Shown piece by piece: positions 25,431 to 35,200 of a DNA stretch of 64,000 nt. Source of the DNA: Pedobacter sp. AJM (GTDB lineage Bacteria > Bacteroidota > Bacteroidia > Sphingobacteriales > Sphingobacteriaceae); assembly GCF_002197755.1 (NCBI RefSeq), contig NZ_NHOT01000009.1:1-64000 (forward strand), in the 5' to 3' direction. Positions within the stretch are counted from its first letter, which is position 1, and every line of letters begins with the position of its first letter. The position numbers were made by a program, and so were the translations under genes. The notes under the pieces are model-generated. The model made no database searches, was not told where the DNA came from, and saw only the letters and a list, made by a program, of their open reading frames with translations.

Positions 25431-27794
25431 ATGTTAAAACCCTCGTTTATACTTTTCTTGTTAATGCTTGTGCATACTGCACTGCCGGCGCAATATCGTG
25501 GAAGTGTAAGGGGAGAAGTAAAGGATGTTACAGGTAAAATCTTACCAGGAGCTACCATCCGCCTGGAACCGGATGGCCACATCACTGAAACAGATGGTAA
25601 AGGTAAATTTAAGTTTCAGCAGATTTATATCGGAGAATATACCATTGCGGTGAGTATGATGGGGTACGGGAATTACCAGACCACCATCGAAATTAAAGAT
25701 AAAGAAACCAGCAATATTGAAGTTAAATTAATCACCAAAACAGAAAGTCTGAATGATGTAGCTGTTACCGCTAAATTAAATGCACCTGATAATTTAATCC
25801 AGGTAGAACGAAGTGCCATGCCCATAACCGTAATTACGAGAAAAACGATTGAGCAAATGGGTAGCCGCCGGTTAGATGAAGTACTTAAAGAACAAACCGG
25901 AGTGGCCATTGTCAATAATATTGGTGGTGGTGCCAGATCAGTAGGGGTGCAGATGCAAGGATTTAGCAGTGAGTATATTATGATTTTAATAGATGGCCAG
26001 CCTATGGTAGGTCGAAACAGCGGAAATTTTGATCTTTCCAGGATCAGTGTTTCTAATATTGAAAGGATTGAGATCATAAAAGGTGCTTCATCTTGTTTAT
26101 ACGGTAGTGAGGCCCTGGGTGGCGCAATTAATGTCATTACCCGTTATGGCGCGCTGCAACCACAGGCATCAGCATCGCTACAATATGGAAGTTTAAATAT
26201 TGCAGATTTAACATTGGAAGGCGAAACACCATTCGCCTCACAAAGAGGATCGGCTAATATTTCTGCAAACTATTACCGCACTGATGGCTTTAATACTAAC
26301 CCGAGATATATCCAGCTGGGTACAACCGCACCACCATATGATAATTATGCCTTGCAGGGACGTGTCCGTTATCGCTTAACCTCGAAAGGCACTCTTGGGA
26401 TTAGTGGGCGTTATGGTCTGCGAAAATCTTTCATGAGCAAGGATTTTGGCTTGGGCGCAATATCTGGTGATAGCCAGGATGAACAAGACCTCAACCTGTC
26501 CAGCACTTTCGATTATAACTTTAATTCGGGTTTAAGAAGTATGAGTCGCTATTACTTTACCAATTTCCGATCAGACCAAAGTGTAAACTGGCAACAAAAT
26601 AATACGACTATAACACGAGATGTTTTCGTACAGAACCTGCACCGCTTTGAACAGCAGTTTGCTTACAGCTTATCTGATGATTTAAAATTTACTACTGGTT
26701 TAGGTGGTAGTTTGGAAAACATGAAAAATGGGGCGCTGATTAATCCGGGCACGGTGAGCACGGCCTTCGCCTTCTTGCAAGGTGATTGGCAGCTGAGTGA
26801 AAAAATTGGTTTGGTTGGCGGACTTCGATATGATTATACCAATGCATACGCAAGTAAGGTTAACCCTAGTTTGGGTTTGCAATACCATATTCTGCCTGCT
26901 TTAACTTTTAAGGCGGGCGCTGGTACAGGCTTTAAAGCGCCAGATTTTAAATCGAGATACCTGGTTTTTTATAATCCAACGGCTAATTATCTGGTGATTG
27001 GAAATGAGGTATTAAGGCAAACCTTAAATCAGTTGCAGCAACAAGGTGAAATTAGTGAAATCAGACAGTATTTGCTCAATCAACTGGATCGCAATTTACA
27101 GGCTGAGCGGAGTACTTCTGTTAATTTAAGTTTGGAATGGAAACCTAAACCAAATATAAAAGTGGAGGCAGGGGTTTTTCATCATCAGCTGCGTAACCAG
27201 ATTAACAGTATACAAGTGGCCACAGGCAGTGGAAACAGAAATATTTTTACGTATCAAAATCTGCCTAAAGCGGTAAATAAGGGAATAGACGCTTCTTTAG
27301 CTATTAATATTTTTAAAGATCTGGAAATTGGTGCAGGTTATCAGTATTTGATTGCTAAGGATTTAAGTGTAATGGATAGTATTAAAAAAGGGAATTGGCC
27401 ATACAACCAGAATATTCATAATCCGGAAACAGGCCAGTCCTATCCGGCAAGTGCTGCTGATTATTGGGGGATAGAAAACCGCTCCCGGCACATGCTAAAC
27501 ATAAAGTCATTTTATAATTATCGCCCCTGGGATACCAGCATGAATGTTAGGTTAAATTATAGGGGCAAATATCCCTTTGGAGATCGAAATGGAAATCAGT
27601 TTATTGATCGTTATGATACTTTCGTAAACGGTTTCTGGATATTAAATGCTGCCCTGGAAAAGAAAATTTTAAAACAACATCTAAGTATTAGGTTAACGGC
27701 CGATAATATTTTAGGTTATACTGATAGACTAATGCCAGGGCAACCTGGAAGGGTAATTTTAGCCGGAATCACCTATAGTTTATTCAAGGATTAA
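25431..27794 (+). CDS. TonB-dependent heme-type outer-membrane receptor
   Basis: 787 residues: signal peptide (ends LPAQ), a carboxypeptidase-regulatory-like beta domain (about 24-105, GEVKDVTGKILPGATI), plug domain (about 120-235, PITVITRKTIEQMGSRRLDEVL ... GASSCLYGSEALGGAINVIT) and a 22-strand barrel. The barrel holds GFKAPDFK and, further on, NLQAERS, matching the FRAP and NPNL motifs of heme receptors such as HmuR. However, I see no histidine between the two motifs, where HmuR-type receptors usually carry a heme-ligating one. Followed 34 bp later by heme oxygenase. It should import heme, or a heme-derived ligand, with energy from TonB. Confidence 0.85.
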   Translation: MLKPSFILFLLMLVHTALPAQYRGSVRGEVKDVTGKILPGATIRLEPDGHITETDGKGKFKFQQIYIGEYTIAVSMMGYGNYQTTIEIKDKETSNIEVKLITKTESLNDVAVTAKLNAPDNLIQVERSAMPITVITRKTIEQMGSRRLDEVLKEQTGVAIVNNIGGGARSVGVQMQGFSSEYIMILIDGQPMVGRNSGNFDLSRISVSNIERIEIIKGASSCLYGSEALGGAINVITRYGALQPQASASLQYGSLNIADLTLEGETPFASQRGSANISANYYRTDGFNTNPRYIQLGTTAPPYDNYALQGRVRYRLTSKGTLGISGRYGLRKSFMSKDFGLGAISGDSQDEQDLNLSSTFDYNFNSGLRSMSRYYFTNFRSDQSVNWQQNNTTITRDVFVQNLHRFEQQFAYSLSDDLKFTTGLGGSLENMKNGALINPGTVSTAFAFLQGDWQLSEKIGLVGGLRYDYTNAYASKVNPSLGLQYHILPALTFKAGAGTGFKAPDFKSRYLVFYNPTANYLVIGNEVLRQTLNQLQQQGEISEIRQYLLNQLDRNLQAERSTSVNLSLEWKPKPNIKVEAGVFHHQLRNQINSIQVATGSGNRNIFTYQNLPKAVNKGIDASLAINIFKDLEIGAGYQYLIAKDLSVMDSIKKGNWPYNQNIHNPETGQSYPASAADYWGIENRSRHMLNIKSFYNYRPWDTSMNVRLNYRGKYPFGDRNGNQFIDRYDTFVNGFWILNAALEKKILKQHLSIRLTADNILGYTDRLMPGQPGRVILAGITYSLFKD

Positions 27795-27828
27795 ATCTTC
27801 AACTTAACAACCATAAATACATAACATT

Positions 27829-28389
27829 ATGCTAAGCACAAACATTAAAGAGGCAACTAAAACTGCCCATCAACAATTAGAAGTTAAAGTAATTAAAAAA
27901 CTCAAGGCTATTCGGAGTGAGGCAGAATATGCAGATTTCCTGAAACACTTTTATGCCTATTTTAGTCATTTGGAGCGTCAAATTCTGCCTTACCTGAATG
28001 TTGAGATATTACCAGATTACCGTGATCGGAGAAATTCGGGGTATTTAAAAAGTGATATTGAAGCATTAGGGTTTACTATTAAAGATTTGCCTTCAACTAC
28101 TGTTCCTGAAATTTCGAATGTACTGGAAGCCCTGGCTGCACTGTATGTGATGGAGGGATCTATTATGGGTGGGAGTATCATCGTTCAGATGCTTGCTAAA
28201 GGTGGCATTACTAAAGGTATTTCATTCTTTTCTGGTTATGGTTCTGAAACGGGGCAAATGTGGGGTAAATTTATAGCCGCGTTAAACAATGCTGCAAAAA
28301 CAACTGCTGACGAAGATTTAGCCATTAAAACTGCTAATGCTACCTTTACTCATTTTTCTGATGTATTCGCTACTGTAGACGTCGTTTAG
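27829..28389 (+). CDS. Biliverdin-producing heme oxygenase
   Basis: 186 residues, a typical bacterial HO size. His14 in TKTAHQQLE is the expected proximal heme ligand, and the distal helix YVMEGSIMGGSIIVQ (about 106-120) has the flexible glycine pattern of the family; YGSETGQMW follows. It opens the heme ring to biliverdin, CO and free iron in the cytoplasm. As last gene of the cluster it completes the path from surface heme capture to iron release. No dedicated reductase is encoded nearby. Confidence 0.9.
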   Translation: MLSTNIKEATKTAHQQLEVKVIKKLKAIRSEAEYADFLKHFYAYFSHLERQILPYLNVEILPDYRDRRNSGYLKSDIEALGFTIKDLPSTTVPEISNVLEALAALYVMEGSIMGGSIIVQMLAKGGITKGISFFSGYGSETGQMWGKFIAALNNAAKTTADEDLAIKTANATFTHFSDVFATVDVV

Positions 28390-28411
28390 CATTTATTTTG
28401 AGCATATGGTT

Positions 28412-28442
28412 TCTGATTGAGTTCACGATTAACTCAGTCAGA
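28412..28442 (+). terminator. Hairpin after heme oxygenase
   Basis: TCTGATTGAGTT / AACTCAGTCAGA, 12 bp with one G-T pair and a 7-nt loop, 23 bp after the stop. No proper T-run, so terminator function is only likely by position. Confidence 0.45.
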
Positions 28443-28500
28443 GGCTATTAATGTTTAAAATCCCGTTGCTTTTAAAAAAGTGATGTAAAATAAGAACAGG

Positions 28501-29061
28501 TTACTGAATGGTATAGACCATGTGATAATATAAGCCGCCTATAAATAATTTTTGATTTTGTATGCTGAATCCTTTATTCTGATAGAGTTTTAAAGCTTTT
28601 TGGTTCTCTACTTCCACTAATAAGCCGATGCGGTTATGTCCCATGCTTTTTCCCCATTCAATGCCGGCTTTAATTAAAGCCTTTCCAATTCCTTTTCCCT
28701 GTGCTTTGGGATGAACACTAATGGTATCGAGGTAAAATTCACCTGCCTCGGTTTCTGGTTCTGGATAGAAATTTAGAAGATTATCATTTTTGGTCAGGTG
28801 ATTTAGGAAAATTTTTCTTAATTCAAGGAGTTTGCCTCCATCATAAGCATTAATTGAGCCCAATACCTGATCATTTTCTATAAATACTAAAGTGTTCTCG
28901 TAGCTATATTGGTTATGTTTCTGTTTAAAAAAATGTTCAAATAATTGCTCAATGATTTTGGGATCACTGGAGTTTGCAAATTTACCAGCCAATTCACCCA
29001 TGGCCTGAATGATTAGTGGAACAACAAATTTCGAATCGGAAGGTGCTGCTGGCCGGATCAT
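28501..29061 (-). CDS. GNAT family N-acetyltransferase
   Basis: 186 residues. The acetyl-CoA-binding motif A is clear (ISVHPKAQGKGIGKALIKAG, with the Q-G-K-G-I-G-K loop), followed by motif B (NQKALKLYQNKGF). GNAT enzymes acetylate amines on small molecules or proteins; the substrate cannot be read from sequence. Its ATG directly abuts the stop codon of the upstream MBL-fold gene, so the two are co-transcribed and translationally coupled. Confidence 0.88.
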   Translation of the reverse strand: MIRPAAPSDSKFVVPLIIQAMGELAGKFANSSDPKIIEQLFEHFFKQKHNQYSYENTLVFIENDQVLGSINAYDGGKLLELRKIFLNHLTKNDNLLNFYPEPETEAGEFYLDTISVHPKAQGKGIGKALIKAGIEWGKSMGHNRIGLLVEVENQKALKLYQNKGFSIQNQKLFIGGLYYHMVYTIQ

Positions 29062-29901
29062 TTAAATGTCGCTCAGATTAAAGGTTTCTGCTAATCTTAC
29101 GCCTTTTTCGGTTCTCTGAAGGGTACAGCATTCATGAATAGGATCATGTTCTAAGAATAAGATGTAGTTCTGATCTACCGCTTCTTCGAGGAAAGCGTTT
29201 TTTTCAGTTAGTGTTTTCAATGGAAACATATCATAAGCCATCACATATGGTAGTGGCAAATGTCCGACAGAAGGTAAAAGATCGGCCACATAAACGATTG
29301 TTCTTCCTTTATAATAGATCTTTGGTAGCATCATGGCATCAGTATGGCCGTAAGCAAAGCTGATGTTGATGTTTGGTTGCCATTCGATGTTCTCTTTTTC
29401 AGCTATAAATTTGAGTTGTCCGCTTTCCTGTATAGGTAAAATGTTTTCTTTCAGAAAGGAAGCCTTTTCCCTTGCGTTGGGTTCAATTGCCCATTGCCAG
29501 TGTTTTTCGTTACTCCAGTAAGTTGCATTTTTAAAAGCAGGGATTAGTTTTTGATTTTTGCTTACAATTGCCCCACCCACGTGATCAAAGTGCAGGTGGG
29601 TAAGAAAGACATCAGTAATATCCGCCATGCCGAAACCCAATTGTGCCAGTGATTTTTCCATAGTATCATCACCGTGCAGGTAATAATGGCTGAAAAACTT
29701 TTCATCCTGTTTACTTCCGATCCCTGTATCCACCAAAATCAGTTGATTGCCTTCCTCGATCAGCAAACACCGCATGGCCCAGGTACATAAGTTGTTGGCA
29801 TCTGCCGGATTGGTTTTTTGCCAGATGGCTTTAGGCACAACGCCAAACATGGCACCGCCGTCTAATTTAAATAAGCCTGTGTTGATGGTGTGGAGTTTCA
29901 T
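29062..29901 (-). CDS. MBL-fold metallo-hydrolase
   Basis: 279 residues. The metal-binding signature THLHFDHVGG (H-x-H-x-D-H) is at about 109-118, with further ligand candidates in YGHTDAMM and the C-terminal LEHDPIH. A GIGSK motif precedes it. The layout resembles quorum-quenching lactonases and related hydrolases, but the family is broad and the substrate is unknown. No signal peptide. First gene of a two-gene operon with the GNAT protein. Confidence 0.85.
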   Translation of the reverse strand: MKLHTINTGLFKLDGGAMFGVVPKAIWQKTNPADANNLCTWAMRCLLIEEGNQLILVDTGIGSKQDEKFFSHYYLHGDDTMEKSLAQLGFGMADITDVFLTHLHFDHVGGAIVSKNQKLIPAFKNATYWSNEKHWQWAIEPNAREKASFLKENILPIQESGQLKFIAEKENIEWQPNINISFAYGHTDAMMLPKIYYKGRTIVYVADLLPSVGHLPLPYVMAYDMFPLKTLTEKNAFLEEAVDQNYILFLEHDPIHECCTLQRTEKGVRLAETFNLSDI

Positions 29902-29939
29902 GGAATGAGGTGGTTAGGAAATACACAGGTAAAATTACA

Positions 29940-29967
29940 AAACCCTTTAGAACAATCTAAAGGGTTT
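29940..29967 (-). terminator. Intrinsic terminator after lpdA
   Basis: AAACCCTTTAGA / TCTAAAGGGTTT, 12-bp perfect stem with a 4-nt loop, 53 bp downstream of the lpdA stop on the minus strand. Confidence 0.65.
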
Positions 29968-29976
29968 GTAATTTTT

Positions 29977-30022
29977 ACTAATGACTAATGACTAATGACT
30001 AATGACTAATGACTAATGACTA
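29977..30022. repeat. Six-unit 7-bp tandem repeat at the 3' end of lpdA
   Basis: Six exact units of ACTAATG plus a partial seventh. The repeat runs into the TAG stop codon of lpdA (minus strand, 30020-30022) and fills the space up to its terminator. Change in unit number would alter the 3' untranslated region, not the protein. Confidence 0.85.
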
Positions 30023-31408
30023 CAAATGAATCACCTCGCCGTATGCATCAGCTGCTGCTTCCATAATGGCTTCGCTCATGGTTGGGTGCGGGTGAACAGA
30101 TTTGATCATTTCATGTCCGGTAGTTTCCAGTTTACGGGCAACTACAATTTCAGCGATCATTTCAGTTACGTTGGTACCAATCATGTGTGCGCCTAATAAT
30201 TCACCATATTTAGCATCAAAAATAAGTTTAACGAAACCATCTTTTGCACCGGCCGCACTTGCTTTACCCGAAGCTGAGAAAGGGAACTTACCAATTTTCA
30301 ATTCATAACCTGCGGCTTTCGCTGCTTTTTCGGTATACCCAACAGAGGCAATCTCTGGTGTGCAATAGGTACATCCCGGGATGTTGTTATAATCTAAAGG
30401 TTCAGCATGCTGACCGGCGATTTTCTCCACACAGATAATACCTTCCGCAGAAGCGACGTGGGCAAGCGCTTGTCCGCTCACCACATCACCAATGGCATAA
30501 TAACCTTTTACTGAAGTGTTATAGAATTCATCTGTAACGATTTTGCCTTTTTCCGTTTTAATGCCTGTTTCTTCTAAGCCAATATTTTCGATATTCGCCA
30601 CAATACCTGCCGCCGAAAGCACGATATCGGCTTCTATCGTTTGCATACCTGAAGCCGTTTTCACCGAAACTTTGCAGCCCGCACCACTGGTATCTACTGC
30701 TTCTACCGAAGCAGAAGTCATCACATCGATACCTACTTTTTTCAGGCTTCTTAATAATTGTTTGGAAACATCTTCATCCTCTACCGGAACAACGTTTTCC
30801 ATAAACTCCACAATGGTCACTTTCGTACCCATGGTGGCATAGAAATAGGCAAATTCAACACCTATCGCGCCAGAACCCACTACAACCATGCTTTTAGGCA
30901 ATTCAGGCAATACCATGGCCTGGCGATAGCCGATAATTTTTTTACCATCCTGTTTCAGGTTCGGCAATTCCCTTGAACGGGCACCTGTAGCAATGATGAT
31001 GTTTTTGGCCGTCAATTCTTTTTGAGAACCATCAGTGCCTTTAACTTCCAGCTTATTACCTGGCTTTACTTTACCCGTGCCCATGATCACGTCGATCTTG
31101 TTTTTCTTCATCAAAAACTGAACGCCTTTACTCATGCCATCGGCTACACCACGACTGCGTTTTACCACAGCGGCAAAATCAGCAGTGGCTTCTGCAGTGG
31201 TGATGCCATAATCTGCTGCATGATTAATATATTCAAAAACCTGTGCACTTTTCAACAGTGCCTTAGTTGGGATACAGCCCCAGTTTAAACAAATACCGCC
31301 AAGTGATTCGCGCTCTACAATAGCAACTTTCATTCCTAGCTGAGAAGCTCTGATTGCAGCTACATAACCACCCGGGCCGCTGCCTAAAACAATAACATCG
31401 TAATTCAT
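30020..31408 (-). CDS. lpdA: Dihydrolipoyl dehydrogenase
   Basis: 462 residues, typical of E3. N-terminal FAD site GSGPGGYVAAIRA, redox-active disulfide in GGICLNWGCIPTKALL, NAD site VVGSGAIGVEFAYFYA near 176, and C-terminal HPHPTMSEAIMEAA with the catalytic histidine. It reoxidises dihydrolipoamide in the pyruvate and 2-oxoglutarate dehydrogenase and glycine cleavage complexes. The other subunits are not in this window; a stand-alone lpd gene is common. Followed by the 7-bp repeat and an intrinsic terminator. Confidence 0.96.
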   Translation of the reverse strand: MNYDVIVLGSGPGGYVAAIRASQLGMKVAIVERESLGGICLNWGCIPTKALLKSAQVFEYINHAADYGITTAEATADFAAVVKRSRGVADGMSKGVQFLMKKNKIDVIMGTGKVKPGNKLEVKGTDGSQKELTAKNIIIATGARSRELPNLKQDGKKIIGYRQAMVLPELPKSMVVVGSGAIGVEFAYFYATMGTKVTIVEFMENVVPVEDEDVSKQLLRSLKKVGIDVMTSASVEAVDTSGAGCKVSVKTASGMQTIEADIVLSAAGIVANIENIGLEETGIKTEKGKIVTDEFYNTSVKGYYAIGDVVSGQALAHVASAEGIICVEKIAGQHAEPLDYNNIPGCTYCTPEIASVGYTEKAAKAAGYELKIGKFPFSASGKASAAGAKDGFVKLIFDAKYGELLGAHMIGTNVTEMIAEIVVARKLETTGHEMIKSVHPHPTMSEAIMEAAADAYGEVIHL

Positions 31409-32208
31409 CTGTTTTTTTTTGTTTTTTTATATCTGTCAGATGGAGCGTACCATCATTAAAATTATCATTTCCATTAAGAATGGTTGCAGTTAATTATGGA
31501 CGGTTCATATCTATCTGTATAGAGATTTCTTTTTAATTGTTTCTTTTCTTGCTGTAATATCCTGATGAAAAAGTCGCTAATCGAACAGATTGATCTACTT
31601 TTGACATCTTTAAATGTTCGGATATTACATGACTGCGCTTTTTCATTTACGCAACAACAGCCCAAAACTAAAAAAAAAATGTTAATTGATAGGGTGATTC
31701 TTTCGATAGTCAGGTAAAAACTAAAAAATTTACAATGAAGTTTTATTAACAGTTTACGGGTATGAAGTTATATTATTTGGCTGCTTATTCAAAAGTCTTC
31801 CAGGAAATTTGCTTACGTTATTAAATTAATACCAATTAGGTTAGAATACCTGAGTATGACTTCTTATTTTAAGAAATTACGCCTGATGCATGTATTATCT
31901 GGTAAAATTCTTAAGCATCACGATCGTTAAGAACGATTATTAGGGAACTGTCAGATTTATTTAGGATTTGCTGCATTATTTTTAAGTTTTAATTCAGTTT
32001 TATGTTAATTATTTAGTTGTTTAAGCAATCCTTTGATAAAGTGAAAGTTATGGTGTTAAATGAAGAGCTGAATTGTTGAAAAGTTTTGTGTTTGTTAACG
32101 TAAATTTAACATTGGATGTTAAAATGTGTTAAATTTTAATACATACATTTGCAGCAATAAAATCACCCCAATTTATTATTCAACAACAAAAACATTAAAA
32201 AACAAAGG
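31409..32208. other. 800-bp intergenic region between lpdA and the Oar-like receptor
   Basis: AT-rich, both flanking genes point outward, so it contains two promoters. I see a TACATTTG -7 box for the receptor (32144-32151) and a small ATCGTT-AAG-AACGAT inverted repeat near 31923. A 63-codon open frame on the minus strand has no family signature and I do not call it. Confidence 0.6.
32144..32151 (+). promoter_or_regulatory. -7 box upstream of the Oar-like receptor
   Basis: TACATTTG, exact TAnnTTTG match, 58 bp before the ATG. No TTG at the usual spacing. GTTAA-type half repeats (32094-32135) cover the upstream area and may bind an activator. Confidence 0.5.
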
Positions 32209-35200
32209 ATGAAAAAAACTTTACTATTAAAAATTGTAGTAATTGTTCTTGCTTTTGTAGGTTTTGTATCTGTCTCCAATGCGCAGGTAACTACATCATC
32301 AATGACGGGTACTATCAGGGATGCAAAAGGCACCTTACCTGGAGCAAGCGTAAAAGCTACACATACCCCAACAGGTACAGTTTATACTGTATCGACCAAT
32401 AATGATGGTCGTTTTACTATAGGTGGTATGCGTGTAGGCGGGCCTTACACTATTGAAATAAGCTTCGTAGGGTACAGACCAGAAAAACAAACTGAGGTTT
32501 ATTTAAAATTAGGTGAGCCTTATTTGGAAAATGTAACTTTAGTTGACAACAGTTCTACTCTTGCAGAAGTTAAAGTTGTTGGTCAAAGTAATAACGCCAT
32601 TATGAATTCAAATAAAAGTGGCGCTAACACTGTTGTAACCAGACAACAAATTCAATCACTGCCAACTATTACCCGTAGTGTTAATGATTTAACACGTTTA
32701 ACGCCTCAAGCAAATGGTACATCAATTGGTGGTGGTAATTATCGTTCAAATAACTTTACCGTAGATGGGGCAAACTTTAATAACCAATTTGGTATCGGTC
32801 AGAACATCCCTGCCGGTGGTTCTCCGATTTCAATTGATGCGTTAGAACAAATTTCGATTAATGTAACTCCGTATGATGTTCGTCAATCTGGATTTACAGG
32901 TGGTTCAGTAACTGCAGTTACACGTTCAGGAACAAATACTTTTTCTGGTAATGCATTTTATACCATGAGAAATGAGGACAATCAAGGAAAAAGAATTGGT
33001 GAATCTTATCGAATCCCTAATTTACAAAAATTAGATGAGAAAAATTATGGTTTTAGCTTAGGTGGTCCAATTGTTAAAGATAAATTATTCTTTTTCGTTA
33101 ACTACGAAAAGAAACATACTATTGAGCCGGGAAATAACAGAATCGCTGCAACTTCCAGTTTACCATACAATAGCGGCGTATCAACTGTTGCTCCGGCAAC
33201 TTCAACTGATTTAGATCGGTTAAAATCTTTTCTTATTTCTAGATATGGTTATGATCCGGGTGTTTACCAGGGATATTCGAACATCAGTGATAATGAAAAG
33301 ATGTTTGCGCGTTTAGATTGGAATATTTCAAAAAATCATCGTTTCAGTGTTCGTTATAATCAGGTAGAAAGTAAATCACCAAGTTCAGCAAGTACTTCAG
33401 TTACCGGTTCCGGTGTAACAGGTAACTTAGGTTACGGTAACGTTAGATCTGGTTCTAATACAAATGCCGGTTTAAATTTTTCAAATTCTAATTACTACCA
33501 GGCAGCTAACTTATATTCTGCTGTAGCGGAATTAAACTCCAATTTTGGTAGCAAAATAACAAACGTAGCCCGTGCAACTTATTCTCACCAAAATGACCCT
33601 AGAACTTCAGATAGTTCTCCTTTCCCTTTGGTTGATATTTTAAATAATACGCAAACAGGTACATCTGCAGGTAACGTATTAACAACTTTTGGTTATGAAC
33701 CATTTACTTATGGTAACCTAAGAGATGTTAAAGGTTTTACTTATAGCGATGATTTAACATTAGCTTTAGGTAAACACAACATTACCTTGGGTGCTCAGGC
33801 AGAATTCAGTACAACTAAAAATGGTTTCCAACGTTTTGGTACCGGTTTTTATACTTTTGCTTCTTATGCTGATTTTTATAACAATGCCAGACCATTACAA
33901 TATTCAGTTACTTATCCTTTAACATCAGATGGATCTCAGGCTTTCCCTAGTTTTAAATTCGCGCAATATTCTGCTTATTTACAAGATGAGTTTACAATCT
34001 CTGATCGTTTAAAAGTTACAGCAGGTATTCGCTTTGAGCAAGCAACTTATCCAGATGTTTCCGAAATCAGAACTCATCCTTTAGTAGCTGCTCAAACATT
34101 CGCCAATGGCCAAAAAGTAGATACTGGAGTTTTACCAGATGCTAAATTAACTTATTCTCCTCGTTTTGGTTTCAATTGGGATGTATTGGGTGATCGCTCT
34201 TTACAAGTTCGTGGTGGTTCAGGTATCTTTACTGGTCGTGTGCCTTTTGTATGGATTGTTTCTCAATCAGGTGATGCTGGCTTACTTCAATATACTCAGG
34301 TTTATTCAGGTGCCTCAACGCCATTCTTTAATCCTAGCAGTGCACCTAACTTAACTACCGCTGCTCCGGCAGCCGGAACAAGTATTCCCGGAACAATCAG
34401 TTCAATGGCTACAGATCTTAAATTTCCTCAAACCTGGAAATCAAGCTTAGCTATAGATTTCAAATTGCCAGGCGGAATAGTGGCCACTTTAGAAGGGATT
34501 TACGGTAAGGACCTAAATGTTGCGGTTGCTAAGAACGTAAACTTACAGGATCCAACAAATTTAACTATCGCTGGTTATCCAGATAACAGACCATTCTACG
34601 GAAGTTCTGTTAATTCAAGACAGGTGGTAAATATTACTGGTGCTGGTCTTCCAAGTACAACTGGTACATCTGCACTGAACGTTGTTCAAATGACAAATGC
34701 TAAAGGTGGTTACAATTGGCAAGCAACAGCACAATTAACAAAACAGTTTAATAGTGGTTTATCTGCCATGATTGCATATACCCGTTCTGATCAACGTAAC
34801 TTTGGCGATGGTAGTGGTGATCAATTGTTAAACTTATGGTCTATTCCATACACTTCAACAAATTCTAATAACCCAACATTAAGTTATTCTCAGAATTTAA
34901 CGCCTGATCGTGTCATTGCAAGTATTTCATACAGAAAAGAATACATTAAGAATTTAGCGACTTCATTCTCATTGTTCTATCAAGGTTCACAACAAGGAAG
35001 ATATTCTTACTACTATAGTGCTGATTTCAACCGCGATGGACAAACCAACGATTTGATCTATATTCCACGTGATGCTTCTGAGATTACATTCACCAATATT
35101 CCTAGTGGAACAACGGGTTATGCCAGAGCTTATTCTGCACAAGAGCAAAGTGATATTTTTGCGAACTACATTGAAAATGATCCTTATTTAAGTAAACATA

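Noticed and set aside
29977..30022. CRISPR-like array
   Set aside because: Repeats are 7 bp and directly adjacent without spacers. None of the other arrays in the window has spacers either.
31474..31665. 63-codon minus-strand frame upstream of lpdA
   Set aside because: Low-complexity composition with no family signature in a promoter region; not supported.
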